64,000 nucleotides of DNA from Alphaproteobacteria bacterium (GTDB taxonomy: Bacteria > Myxococcota_A > UBA796 > CAJQPC01), in the NCBI GenBank assembly GCA_020632795.1, contig JACKEV010000020.1, positions 124,001-188,000 of the forward strand, in the 5' to 3' direction. A program made the position numbers and the translations under genes. The notes under the pieces were generated by a model. That model was not told where the DNA came from. It did no database searches and saw nothing but the letters and a program-made list of their open reading frames with translations. How positions within the stretch are numbered: position 1 is the stretch's first letter; every line of letters begins with the position of its first letter. Below are positions 45,635 through 54,002 of the stretch, piece by piece.

Positions 45635-46540
45635 ATGGCCATGAGGACGCTTCGACGACATGCAGGCGCCGTGCTGGTGGGCTCGCTGCTCTCCGGGGAG
45701 GCCTTGGCTGGCGACGGCCCCACAGCCACCACCAGCGCCGAGGTCGGCGCGCACGCCAACGCCGCCGCAGTCGCCTTCTTCGAGACCTCCGACCGCGAGG
45801 CCTTCCAGTCCTCGCTGAGCGCGGTGCAGGAGGGCATCCCCTGCCTCGGCGAGCCCATCGCCCGAGAAGACGCGGCGCAGGTCCACCTGGCTGGCGCTCT
45901 GGAGGCCGTCACCCAGCAGCGCGACGACGACGTGGTCCGCGCCCTGCGCGCAGCGGTCAACGCGGACCCGGGCTTCTCCCTGACCGACGCCCAGGCCCCC
46001 GAGGGGAGCCCTCTGCGCCTGGCCCTCGACGAAGCCCGGCGCCCATCGACCGGAGCGGTCGGCCAGCTCGACGCGCCCGCATGCGTGTCCCTGGTGGTGG
46101 ACGGGCAGGCCTCGACCATCTGGAGCGCCGACCGCCCCGCCATCCTCCAGCCCCTGGGCCCGGATGGAGACCTGCTCTGGAGCCGCCTGGTCGCCGCCGG
46201 GGAGCGACCCCCGGCCGTGGCGGTGAGCTGCCCCAACGACCTCGCGTCCCGCTCCGCCCCCCGGGAGGGAAGCTCGCCGGTGGCGAAGGCGCTCCTGGGC
46301 GGCGGGACGGTCGTCGCGGCCGGAGCCGCGGGCGCATTCTGGTGGCGGGCCGCCGTGGCCAAGGGGCAGTTCGACGCCTTCGCGGACGCCGTGGAGGCGA
46401 ACGACTTCGACACCCTCAACGCCCTCGACAACGACTACCCCGAGCAGCTCCAGGGCCGCGCGAACGGCTTCAGCACCGCCGCCATCGGAGCTGGCGTCGT
46501 GGCCGCTGGCCTCGGCACCGCGCTGGTGATCACCTGGTGA
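45635..46540 (+). CDS. Exported two-TM membrane protein, kinase partner (module III)
   Basis: A 301-residue paralogue of the 26865 product: signal peptide (GAVLVGSLLSGEALA), helical exported domain beginning with TTSAEVGAHANAAAVAFF, and two C-terminal membrane helices ending LGTALVITW. GGGAG lies just upstream of ATG 45635. Its stop overlaps the start of a truncated kinase (GTGA), so in this module it lacks an intact kinase partner. It is almost identical to the 51214 product except near the N-terminus. Confidence 0.7.
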   Translation: MAMRTLRRHAGAVLVGSLLSGEALAGDGPTATTSAEVGAHANAAAVAFFETSDREAFQSSLSAVQEGIPCLGEPIAREDAAQVHLAGALEAVTQQRDDDVVRALRAAVNADPGFSLTDAQAPEGSPLRLALDEARRPSTGAVGQLDAPACVSLVVDGQASTIWSADRPAILQPLGPDGDLLWSRLVAAGERPPAVAVSCPNDLASRSAPREGSSPVAKALLGGGTVVAAGAAGAFWWRAAVAKGQFDAFADAVEANDFDTLNALDNDYPEQLQGRANGFSTAAIGAGVVAAGLGTALVITW

Positions 46541-46683
46541 CGCCGCAGGGCCAGCAGTTCCACATCCTGTCCTGCATCGGCAAGGGCGGCTTCGGCGAGC
46601 TCTATCGGGCCCGGAGCCAAGGCCGTCCAGCGCCCACCCGGTTGGGCGGTGGACTTCCTTCAATATCTGGCAATCTGAGATAG
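46537..46683 (+). pseudogene. Truncated Ser/Thr kinase remnant, module III
   Basis: Starts as the other module kinases do (ILSCIGKGGFGELYRAR, with an intact Gly loop), then departs from them after about residue 26 and stops at 46683. The ATP-binding Lys, HRD and DFG are all absent, so it cannot be an active kinase. The next lipoprotein gene begins 55 bp later, consistent with deletion of about 1.7 kb between the kinase start and the lipoprotein. Confidence 0.8.
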
Positions 46684-46738
46684 ACTCTCCGGGCGGCCTG
46701 CTCTCACGGGGCACGCGGGGAGAGGAGGACTACAGCCC

Positions 46739-48571
46739 ATGTCGATGCTCTTGCTGGTGCCGTTTGGCTGCTTCATCTCGGGCGACAAGCTGTGGGAGGC
46801 CGAGGACCCGGATGGGGATGAACATGCATGGACAGAGGACTGTGACAACAGCGATGGGTCTGTGTTGGTGCCGGGGGAATGGTACGTAGATGTCGACGGC
46901 GATGGATACGGGACCGGCACCCCGTTCTCGGCGTGTGAACAACCCTCAGGAACCGCCGTCGTAGGGGGAGACTGCGACGATGCGTCCGCTGAGACGTACC
47001 CCGGTGCAGCCCCACAGGACTCCGCCGAGGCCTGCATGAAGGATGCGGATGGGGATGGCTACGGAGATGCCGCCCCGTCAACCAGCGGCGTGGCCATCGG
47101 CACGGACTGCGACGACGCGGCGGCAGCGGTGTACCCGGACGCACCGGAGATCTGTGACGACGGACTGCTGAATGACTGCAACGGCAGTATCGCGGAGGCA
47201 CGCGAGGCCTGCGTCCCGCTGGGTCGCCTGGATATGTCTACGGCCGACTCAAAGCTCTACGGCGTCGAGGCGAGCGGTTACGCCGGCCGGGAGGTGGAGG
47301 GCATCGGCGACGTCGACGGGGACGGCGTTGGGGAGATCCTGGTGTCCGCCGACACCTCGAACGGCGGCGGCGAGTCGTCCGGGGAGGTGTTCGTCATCAG
47401 CGGCGGGGCGCTCCGCGAGTTGCACCCCCTCGACGACCACCTAGCCCGATACGTGGGTGAGGCAGAGGACGACCGCGCCAGCTACGGCTTGGTGGGGCTG
47501 GGCTCCAGTGGTGATACCGAGTACCTCGCCATCGGCGCGTTCAACAACGACACCGCGGCCTACGATGCTGGCGCGACCTACATCGTCGCTGTCGAGCAAG
47601 GCTCCTGGAGCCTGGGGCTCTCCTACGCGACCTACTACGGAGAGACTGCCACGGCCAGCTCCGGGGCAACCCTCGCCGCCCTGGGGATCGCCAATTCAGA
47701 GGGCCCCCCCGGGCTGCTTATCGGCGCAGATAGCGAAGACCCTGGTGAACCCTTTCACGCGGGAGCAGCCTACCTGGTCCTGGCCCCCCAACCCGGCGAG
47801 AGGAGCCTGTCCGAGGCCGATGCGAAGCTCATCGGCGCTGAGGAGAGCTCCGATGCGGGCCGCTCCGTGGCCGCATTGGACTTCGACGGCGACGGCCGGG
47901 TGGACTACGTCGTCGGCGCGCCATCGGAGGACGCGGGCGTAAACAACCGGGGCGCAGTGCACCTGGTGCTCGGTCCGGTCGGCGGCGAATTCCGGCTCTC
48001 CAGCTCGCATGCGGTGTGGCGCGGCGTCAACGAGGGCGACGGGGTAGGACGGGTGCTGGCGAGGCTCGGCGACCTCAACGACGATGGCTTCGAGGATCTG
48101 GCCATCGGCGTAGACAACTTCGAATACGAGCAGGTCTCCAACACGGGTCTGGTGTGTATCGCATTGGGACACGCCGAGGTTCGGGGCGACTCCTCAACCA
48201 TTCAGGAGTGTGATGCTCACGTTGTCGGCACTGTACAGAATCAGGAGGTAGGCCAAGCGGTCCAAGGCGCCTTTGACGCCGATCGGGACGGCGCGCTGGA
48301 CCTGCTCATCGGAGGCGTAGGGGACGGCACGGGCGACACGGTAGCTTACCTGTTCTACAATCTGCCGCTCGACGGGAGCACGGTGATGGCCGAGGACGCG
48401 CACGTTCGCTTCCTCGCGGAGTCCGATGACTCTACCTCGGTGCTTGGGCTCGGGGTCTTGCCAGACCTCTCTGGCGACGGAGGGCCGACACTCCTGCTCG
48501 GCGTTCCACCGGACTCGGAGGTGGAGCCGAGGGCGGGAGCGGTGTTCGCGTTCCACTGGGAGGGATTGTGA
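46739..48571 (+). CDS. MopE/FG-GAP repeat lipoprotein, module III (plus strand)
   Basis: A 610-residue lipoprotein (MSMLLLVPFGC lipobox at residue 11). MopE-like repeats run to about residue 145 (DVDGDGYGTGTPFSACEQP, ICDDGLLNDCNGS), followed by FG-GAP repeats (GDVDGDGVGEILVSA, DFDGDGRVDYVVGAP, DLNDDGFEDLAIG). AGGAGG lies ten bases before ATG 46739, in the same leader as the 45522 gene. With the kinase deleted it is now separated from its operon partner, but the coding frame looks intact. Confidence 0.82.
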   Translation: MSMLLLVPFGCFISGDKLWEAEDPDGDEHAWTEDCDNSDGSVLVPGEWYVDVDGDGYGTGTPFSACEQPSGTAVVGGDCDDASAETYPGAAPQDSAEACMKDADGDGYGDAAPSTSGVAIGTDCDDAAAAVYPDAPEICDDGLLNDCNGSIAEAREACVPLGRLDMSTADSKLYGVEASGYAGREVEGIGDVDGDGVGEILVSADTSNGGGESSGEVFVISGGALRELHPLDDHLARYVGEAEDDRASYGLVGLGSSGDTEYLAIGAFNNDTAAYDAGATYIVAVEQGSWSLGLSYATYYGETATASSGATLAALGIANSEGPPGLLIGADSEDPGEPFHAGAAYLVLAPQPGERSLSEADAKLIGAEESSDAGRSVAALDFDGDGRVDYVVGAPSEDAGVNNRGAVHLVLGPVGGEFRLSSSHAVWRGVNEGDGVGRVLARLGDLNDDGFEDLAIGVDNFEYEQVSNTGLVCIALGHAEVRGDSSTIQECDAHVVGTVQNQEVGQAVQGAFDADRDGALDLLIGGVGDGTGDTVAYLFYNLPLDGSTVMAEDAHVRFLAESDDSTSVLGLGVLPDLSGDGGPTLLLGVPPDSEVEPRAGAVFAFHWEGL

Positions 48572-48816
48572 AGGGATCTACCCTCCGAATCAACTATGGC
48601 TGAGGCACGGCACCTGAAGCATCCCCTCATGTAGCCCCCAGGATGTCAAGGTCCCGCTTGTCGAGCATCGTCTCATCGCTGCAGGGGGAGGGGTTCGGGG
48701 AAGGGGGGCACGCCCCCCTCCCCGTACGCAGCGAGTGCATAGCTGCGAACCGGTGTGGGTGTCGTGGGCCGAGCCTCGCGACGAGGATGTTCGGGGGAGT
48801 TCCCTCCCGCCTCGCC
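48572..48816. other. Gap between module III and IS630 element
   Basis: No gene is recognised. It contains a GC hairpin (GGGGGG-CACG-CCCCCC near 48703) without a T run. On the minus strand, a short frame ends MLDKRDLDILGAT; it may be debris of another element. Together with the following 68 bases up to 48884, which contain the IS left end, there is no coding gene for about 313 bp. Confidence 0.4.
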
Positions 48817-49977
48817 CTCATATCAACCTGCGCTGAACTCAGGATCAGGATAGAAGTCGAAGATCTCCTTGCCACGGAGGTCAGATGGCACGCCGACTCA
48901 CGGTAATCGATCACCTGGACGAGCCCGCCTTGGAGAGGCGGATGAAGGCGGCCAAGAAGGCGGACGCGTATGCGCAGTGGCAGGTCATCCTGCTGGCGAT
49001 GCGAGGCCACAGCGCGCGGTCCATCAGCGAGCTCACCGGGGTATCCCGGAGCTGGTTGTTCGAGATCGTGCGTCGCTACAACGCGGAAGGCCCGGCCTCG
49101 ATGGGCGACCGGCGCGCCAACAATCCTGGGGCAGCGCGCCTCTTGGATGAGGAGGGGCTGGTGGCGCTCGCTGAGGCCTTGGAGGGTCGTCCGGCCGACG
49201 GCGGTCTGTGGAGCGGTCGCCAGGTCGTGGACTGGATCCGGGAGCGCACGGGTCGGACGGTGGATGAGACCACGGCCTACCGGTACATGAAGCGGCTGGG
49301 CTATCGCCGACGCCGTCCTCGGCCCTCCCATGTTCAGGCCGACCCCGACGCCCAGGAGGACTTCAAACGCCGTGCCCTCCTGGAGGCTGTGGAGGACATC
49401 CGCACGAAGTACCCCGACGCCGAGGTCGAGCTGTGGGCCCACGATGAGGCCCGTATCGGCCTCAAGCCGGTGTTGAGGGCGGTGTGGGCGCGCCGCGGAC
49501 AGCCGCTCATCGCCCGGCAGCACCCCCGCTACAAGTGGCTCTACGTCTACGGGTTCGTCCGACCCGACACCGGCGATGTCCATTGGCAGCTCATGCCCTG
49601 CGTGAACAAGGCCGCCTGGGAGGTCTCCCTCGAGGAGTTCGCCCTGACCCAGGGCGTCGGGCCTGGCAAGCGGGTGGTCCTCGTGGTCGATGGCGCGGGC
49701 TGGCACACCGGGCAGAACCTCAGGATCCCCGAGGGCATCCATCTGGTCTTCCTCCCGCCCTGTTCGCCTCAGCTCCAGCCTGCGGAGCGCCTCTGGCCCC
49801 TGACCCGGGAGGCGGTCGCGAACCGCCCATTCAGCACGCTCGACCAGCTCCAGGAGGTCCTGGCCCAGCGCCTGCGGTGTCTGGACAAGGCCACCGAGTT
49901 GATCCGTGGACTCACCCGGTTCCACTGGTGGCCATCACCCGCGTGAGAGTCTCTGGTTCATTGCAGGTTGGTATGAG
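48817..49977 (+). mobile_element. IS630-type insertion sequence
   Basis: Bounded by imperfect 22-bp inverted repeats, CTCATAYCAACCTGC... at 48817-48838 and its complement at 49956-49977 (19 of 22 positions match by eye), enclosing one IS630-type transposase gene. It is inserted in an IS3-type fragment on its right side, where the OrfA frame is interrupted. The exact ends and target duplication (normally TA) are not certain. Confidence 0.75.
48885..49946 (+). CDS. IS630-family transposase
   Basis: A 353-residue DDE transposase. The N-terminal helix-turn-helix region (about 20-75: LAMRGHSARSISELTGVSRS) binds the ends. The catalytic triad lies in WAHDEARIGL (Asp), VVDGAGWH (Asp) and CSPQLQPAERLW (Glu), the IS630/Tc1-like pattern. 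The frame is complete and uninterrupted, so the element could be active. It lies inside the inverted repeats described for 48817-49977. Confidence 0.92.
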   Translation: MARRLTVIDHLDEPALERRMKAAKKADAYAQWQVILLAMRGHSARSISELTGVSRSWLFEIVRRYNAEGPASMGDRRANNPGAARLLDEEGLVALAEALEGRPADGGLWSGRQVVDWIRERTGRTVDETTAYRYMKRLGYRRRRPRPSHVQADPDAQEDFKRRALLEAVEDIRTKYPDAEVELWAHDEARIGLKPVLRAVWARRGQPLIARQHPRYKWLYVYGFVRPDTGDVHWQLMPCVNKAAWEVSLEEFALTQGVGPGKRVVLVVDGAGWHTGQNLRIPEGIHLVFLPPCSPQLQPAERLWPLTREAVANRPFSTLDQLQEVLAQRLRCLDKATELIRGLTRFHWWPSPA

Positions 49978-50083
49978 TACCCCGCCTGCACCATCTCTAC
50001 GAGCCGGCGGCGGTACTCAGGGGGGTAGGTTTTTCTCGACATCGGGACACTCCGAATCCGAAGTTTGGGGGTGTCCACCAAAG
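49978..50083 (-). mobile_element. Fragment of IS3-type element (OrfA N-terminus)
   Basis: On the minus strand, ATG at 50042 begins MSRKTYPPEYRRRLVEMVQA, a typical start of an IS3-family OrfA helix-turn-helix protein. The frame is broken at 49977 by the IS630 element. Upstream of the ATG the sequence includes TGGACACCCCC-like bases that may be the IS3 left end. Nothing recognisable as the rest of the IS3 element is seen on the far side of IS630. Confidence 0.6.
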
Positions 50084-50162
50084 CGGGTCAACTCCACAAA
50101 TAGACGGCGCCACCGTCCTCAACACCAACGTCGGAGTAAGGAGCGCTGACCAGGAGGCCACC

Positions 50163-51095
50163 CTATGACGGCTCGCCTGGTCCACCCATACCGGCAACAG
50201 CCCATCCCAAAAGGGCCTGCTCTTCTTCCCCTCGGATCTTGAACCCGGCGTCCGCGAGCGTTGGTCCTCCCGCTGGCGGCCCAAGCAGGACATAGGCGGC
50301 ACCCGAGTTGGATACCTCTCCATCGTTGCCGTGGGCTCCAACCGCCAGATCCGCGAAGCCATCCCCATTCAGGTCTCCAATCCCTGCTACGGACATCCCG
50401 GCCTTGTCCTCCAGGGCCTCTCCGATGAACTTGCCGTCAGCATCCGCCAGCCCTCGTTCTTCTGGGAACTCGCAGAGGGCGCGAGACACAGCGAGGCTGC
50501 CACTACAATCGTTCACCTTTCCATCGCGGCAGATCTCTTCTGCCCTGGGGAAGACATGGGGATCCTGGTCATCGCAATCCTCCCCGGCGATCCCATTAGC
50601 ATTGGGGTTCTCGGCAGATGCCCACCCGTCTCCATCAGCGTCATAGTCGTTGTCCCCACCACAATCTTGATCTGTACCATCGTACCAGACCTCGGCCGCA
50701 CCGGGGTAGCTGTGGTGGTCATCGTCGTCGCAGTCTTGTGCGGTCCCGTATCCATCCCGGTCCAGATCGTCGTCTGGAGTGTCTGAATCGCAGTCGTCGT
50801 CTGCACCGTTGTAGGGGATCTCCTCGGCCTCAGGACTGACCGCTGGATCGGAATCGTCGCAATCAGATCCCGGCTCGAGTGGCGCTTCAACGTCAATATC
50901 GCCGAAGCCATCCCCGTCAGCGTCACGCATGCACAGGCTGGTTGAGTCCTTCTCTGCTGCTCCTGGGAATGTGGAGCCGGCCCGGTTGTCGCAGTCCCTC
51001 GCCCAGCCATACCCATCCCCATCGGGATCGTCCGCCTCAGTGCGCTTCTCCTCGAAGATGAAGCAGCCGAGCAGCATTAGGATGAGCAGCGGCAT
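50163..51095 (-). CDS. MopE/FG-GAP lipoprotein, C-terminally truncated (module IV)
   Basis: A 310-residue protein where its paralogues have about 610-700. The start at 51095 (MPLLILMLLGC lipobox) is followed by MopE-like repeats (ADDPDGDGYGWARDCDN, DLDRDGYGTAQDCDDDD) and only one to two FG-GAP repeats before the frame diverges after AVAGMG and stops at 50163. The missing C-terminus lies where IS3 and IS630 sequences now sit, so the gene was probably cut by insertion and deletion. It may still make a short lipoprotein. Confidence 0.75.
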   Translation of the reverse strand: MPLLILMLLGCFIFEEKRTEADDPDGDGYGWARDCDNRAGSTFPGAAEKDSTSLCMRDADGDGFGDIDVEAPLEPGSDCDDSDPAVSPEAEEIPYNGADDDCDSDTPDDDLDRDGYGTAQDCDDDDHHSYPGAAEVWYDGTDQDCGGDNDYDADGDGWASAENPNANGIAGEDCDDQDPHVFPRAEEICRDGKVNDCSGSLAVSRALCEFPEERGLADADGKFIGEALEDKAGMSVAGIGDLNGDGFADLAVGAHGNDGEVSNSGAAYVLLGPPAGGPTLADAGFKIRGEEEQALLGWAVAGMGGPGEPS

Positions 51096-51149
51096 GGGGC
51101 GTGTCCTCTTCCTTCCCGCGCGCCCCGTGGGAGCGGGCATCCTGGAGAG

Positions 51150-51179
51150 TTTACCTCTGACCAGCGGAAGTTGTAGGAT
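51150..51179 (+). promoter_or_regulatory. Candidate sigma-70-like promoter, module IV
   Basis: TTTACC (51150-51155) and TAGGAT (51174-51179) with an 18-bp spacer repeat the pair seen upstream of the module III gene. Position upstream of the TTG start at 51214 fits a promoter for the exported-protein/kinase/lipoprotein operon. Confidence 0.35.
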
Positions 51180-51213
51180 ATCTGCCATCCAACTGGACGG
51201 GAGCTGGACGACC

Positions 51214-52119
51214 TTGACGACCTTGAGAGACCAAGCAGGCGCGCTGCTGCTGCTGCTGGGGGCGCTCTCCTACGGGCCAGCCATCGCCGGCGACTGCCCC
51301 ACAACCACCACCAGCGCCGAGGTCGGCGCGCACGCCAACGCCGCCGCAGTCGCCTTCTTCGAGACCTCCGACCGCGAGGCCTTCCAGTCTTCCCTGAGCG
51401 CGGTGCAGGAGGGCATCCCCTGCCTCGGCGAGCCCATCGCCCGGGAAGACGCGGCGCAGGTCCACCTGGCTGGCGCGCTGGAGGCCGTCACCCAGCAGCG
51501 CGACGACGACGTGGTCCGCGCCCTGCGCGCGGCCGTCAACGCGGACCCGGGCTTCTCCCTGTCCGACGCCCAGGCCCCCGAGGGGAGCCCCCTGCGATTG
51601 GCCCTCGACGAAGCCCGGCGCCCATCGACCGGAGCGGTCGGCCAACTCGACGCGCCCGCATGCGTGTCCTTGGTGGTGGACGGGCAGGCCTCGACCATCT
51701 GGAGCGCCGACCGCCCCGCCATCCTCCAGCCCCTGGGCCCGGATGGAGACCTGCTCTGGAGTCGCCTGGTCGCCGCCGGGGAGCGACCCCCGACCGTCAC
51801 GGTGAGCTGCCCCAACGACCTCGCGTCCCGCTCCGCCCCCCGGGAGCGAAGCTCGCCGGTGGCGAAGGCGCTCCTGGGCGGCGGGACGGTCGTCGCGGCC
51901 GGAGCCGCGGGCGCATTCTGGTGGAGGGCCGCCGCGGCCAAGGGGCAGTTCGACGCCTTCGCGGACGCCGTGGAGGCGAACGACTTCGACACCCTCAACG
52001 CCCTCGACAGCGACTACCCCGAGCAGCTCCAGGGCCGCGCGAACGCCTTCAGCACCGCCGCCATCGGAGCTGGCGTCGTGGCCGCTGGCCTCGGCACCGC
52101 GCTGGTGATCACCTGGTGA
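51214..52119 (+). CDS. Exported two-TM membrane protein, kinase partner (module IV)
   Basis: About 301 residues, a paralogue of the 26865 and 45635 products: signal segment (QAGALLLLLGALSYGPAIAG), exported helical domain and two C-terminal membrane helices. The start is taken as TTG 51214, with GGGAG upstream; TTG 51223 is an alternative, and the longer upstream frame reads through the divergent gene's leader. Its stop overlaps the kinase start (GTGA), so kinase synthesis is coupled to it. Confidence 0.7.
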   Translation: MTTLRDQAGALLLLLGALSYGPAIAGDCPTTTTSAEVGAHANAAAVAFFETSDREAFQSSLSAVQEGIPCLGEPIAREDAAQVHLAGALEAVTQQRDDDVVRALRAAVNADPGFSLSDAQAPEGSPLRLALDEARRPSTGAVGQLDAPACVSLVVDGQASTIWSADRPAILQPLGPDGDLLWSRLVAAGERPPTVTVSCPNDLASRSAPRERSSPVAKALLGGGTVVAAGAAGAFWWRAAAAKGQFDAFADAVEANDFDTLNALDSDYPEQLQGRANAFSTAAIGAGVVAAGLGTALVITW

Positions 52120-54002
52120 CGCCGCAGGGCCAGCAGTTCCACATCTTGTCCTGCATCGGCAAGGGCGGCTTCGGCGAGGTCTATCGGGCCCGCAAAGTCG
52201 GGGACGGCGGCTTCCGCAAGGACGTCGCCCTCAAGGTCCTCAACACCAACATGGCCCAGGTCGACGACGTCGCCCGTCGCCTCAAGGACGAAGCGCGCAT
52301 CCTGGGTCTGCTCAACCACCGGGCCATCGTGAAGGTGGACCTCCTCGCGCAGTTGGAGGGCCGCTGGACCGTCGTCATGGAGTTCGTCGAGGGGGCGGAC
52401 CTCAAGGAGATCCTCAAGGCGAACGGGCGGCTGCCCCTGGGGGCCGCGCTGGAGGTCTGCCAGGAGGTGGCCAGCGCCCTGGACTACGCCTACAACCACA
52501 AGGTCGACGACCCCGAGCACCCGGAGCGGGGCCGCAGGCCGCTCCACCTGCTGCACCGGGACATCAAGCCCTCGAACATCCAGCTCACGGCGCACGGCGA
52601 CGTGAAGGTGCTCGACTTCGGCATCGCGCGGGCCGAGTTCGACAGCCGCGAGGCGGTCACCCGGACCAACATGTTCCTCACCAAGGAATACGCGGCTCCT
52701 GAACGCCTGAGCGGCAAGGAGCACCCCGGCGGCGACGTGTTCTCCCTCGGGGCGGTGCTCTACGAGCTGATCACAGGCGGGCGACTCAACCTGCTGGGCC
52801 CGGCCGTGGAAGCGCTGATGAGGGGCGAGCGGGGCTTCAGCCTGGCGTCCTACCAGCAGACGCGGATGGCCGGGGTCCGGGAGGCCCTGGCGCAGGTCGA
52901 CGGCGTGAACGACGCGCTGGTCGAGTTGATCGTTCGAACCCTCGCCTGGAGCCCGGAGCCTCGCCCTAGCGCGCGAGAGTTCAAGAACGCGCTGCGGCGC
53001 CTGGTCCGAGAGCTTGGCGAGGGCGAGAGCCTGGGGGAGTGGGCGGAGCGCGTGGTCAGCCCGCTGGTCGAAGTGAAGCGGGCAGCGATGGCGGCCTCCC
53101 CTGCTGGAGAGAGCGGCGCGCCCGGGGGCGAGCTGGCGGGCCGTACCGTCGTCACCGACGGTCGCACCTTCAACCTCGTGCCGGCCGAGACGCAAATTGA
53201 CCGGACCACCCTCCTGGACCTGGACGAGCCGAGCAGCGCGTGGTCCATCGAGCAGAGTCGCCTGAGCGGCGAGGTGCTGCCGCCGACGGAGGCGGTGGGG
53301 AGGGCGGTGCCGGAGCCCACGCTTCGGGAGGTGCCCCAGGAAGCGCCCCCTGTGGTCGTACCCGGCCGGCGCTGGCCTGTGTTCGCCCTCGTGGGCACCA
53401 TGCTTCTTCTCGGCGCCTGTGCGGGGTTCGGGGGCCTCGTCTGGTGGGGACTGCCAAGCGCGCCGATGGCCGATGCCGTGACCGAAGAGGTCTCGCCCCC
53501 AGACCCCGGAGCCGTAGAGCCTGAGCCCTCCGCACAGCCCGTAGCGGAACCTCGCATGGAGAACACGGAGGGGTCTTCGAGTCCGCCCGAGGAGCAGATC
53601 AAGCGGCCTTCCGCGCCGAAGACCGGGGCTCCGGTGGCAAAGGAGAACGGCGCGGCCCCTGCGCCTCATACCACGCCGGAACCGTCGACCTCGTCCAGCC
53701 CCTGGGACACGCCGGTCACCGAGCCAGAGCCGAAGAAAGTGGTCGTCAGGCCCAGGCCCGCAGCAGCCTCAACGGGGAGGGTCAGCGTCTCCGGCGACGC
53801 GAAGGCGATCGTGCTCCAGGGCGACGGGGGGCGCTTCGAGTTCGGGGCGCCGGGGCAGTCGGTGCCGGTGGGGGAGTACGAGCTGCGGGCGCGGTGGGCG
53901 GATGGGACGCTGTCACGGTCTCAGGGGGTCTTCACCGTGGCCCCGAGCGGCGTATTCTCCATCAACTGCACCTCGTGGAACTTCACATGTTTGAAGAAGT
54001 AG
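52116..54002 (+). CDS. Membrane-anchored Ser/Thr protein kinase (module IV)
   Basis: A 628-residue Hanks-type kinase, closely related to that at 27761. It has Gly loop GKGGFGEV (15-22), Lys 40 in VALK, HRDIKPSN (147-154), DFG (167-169) and EYAAPERL in the activation segment. A transmembrane helix lies at about 418-440 (ALVGTMLLLGACAGFGGLVW), then a Pro/Glu-rich linker and a PEGA-like C-terminal domain (about 555-628) outside the cytoplasm. All catalytic motifs are intact. Its last 16 bases overlap the start of the following lipoprotein gene, tying the two together. Confidence 0.9.
   Translation: MTPQGQQFHILSCIGKGGFGEVYRARKVGDGGFRKDVALKVLNTNMAQVDDVARRLKDEARILGLLNHRAIVKVDLLAQLEGRWTVVMEFVEGADLKEILKANGRLPLGAALEVCQEVASALDYAYNHKVDDPEHPERGRRPLHLLHRDIKPSNIQLTAHGDVKVLDFGIARAEFDSREAVTRTNMFLTKEYAAPERLSGKEHPGGDVFSLGAVLYELITGGRLNLLGPAVEALMRGERGFSLASYQQTRMAGVREALAQVDGVNDALVELIVRTLAWSPEPRPSAREFKNALRRLVRELGEGESLGEWAERVVSPLVEVKRAAMAASPAGESGAPGGELAGRTVVTDGRTFNLVPAETQIDRTTLLDLDEPSSAWSIEQSRLSGEVLPPTEAVGRAVPEPTLREVPQEAPPVVVPGRRWPVFALVGTMLLLGACAGFGGLVWWGLPSAPMADAVTEEVSPPDPGAVEPEPSAQPVAEPRMENTEGSSSPPEEQIKRPSAPKTGAPVAKENGAAPAPHTTPEPSTSSSPWDTPVTEPEPKKVVVRPRPAAASTGRVSVSGDAKAIVLQGDGGRFEFGAPGQSVPVGEYELRARWADGTLSRSQGVFTVAPSGVFSINCTSWNFTCLKK

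Larger units (their letters stand above)
45541..46613 (+). repeat. Long direct repeat, copy A (module III)
   Basis: This block, covering the divergent leader, the exported membrane-protein gene and the first ~26 kinase codons, is nearly identical over most of its length to the block at about 51112-52192. The similarity stops at 46613 just after the kinase Gly loop, where this copy loses the rest of the kinase. It suggests recent duplication or gene conversion between modules. Confidence 0.75.
51112..52192 (+). repeat. Long direct repeat, copy B (module IV)
   Basis: Counterpart of the block at 45541-46613. The sequences match closely from the divergent leader through the exported-protein gene to just past the kinase Gly loop, with the N-terminal codons of the exported protein as the main divergent patch. 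In this copy the kinase continues intact. Confidence 0.75.

Noticed and set aside
48690..48725. Strong GC hairpin as a terminator
   Set aside because: There is no T run after it and it lies over 100 bp past the lipoprotein stop, so it is not called.
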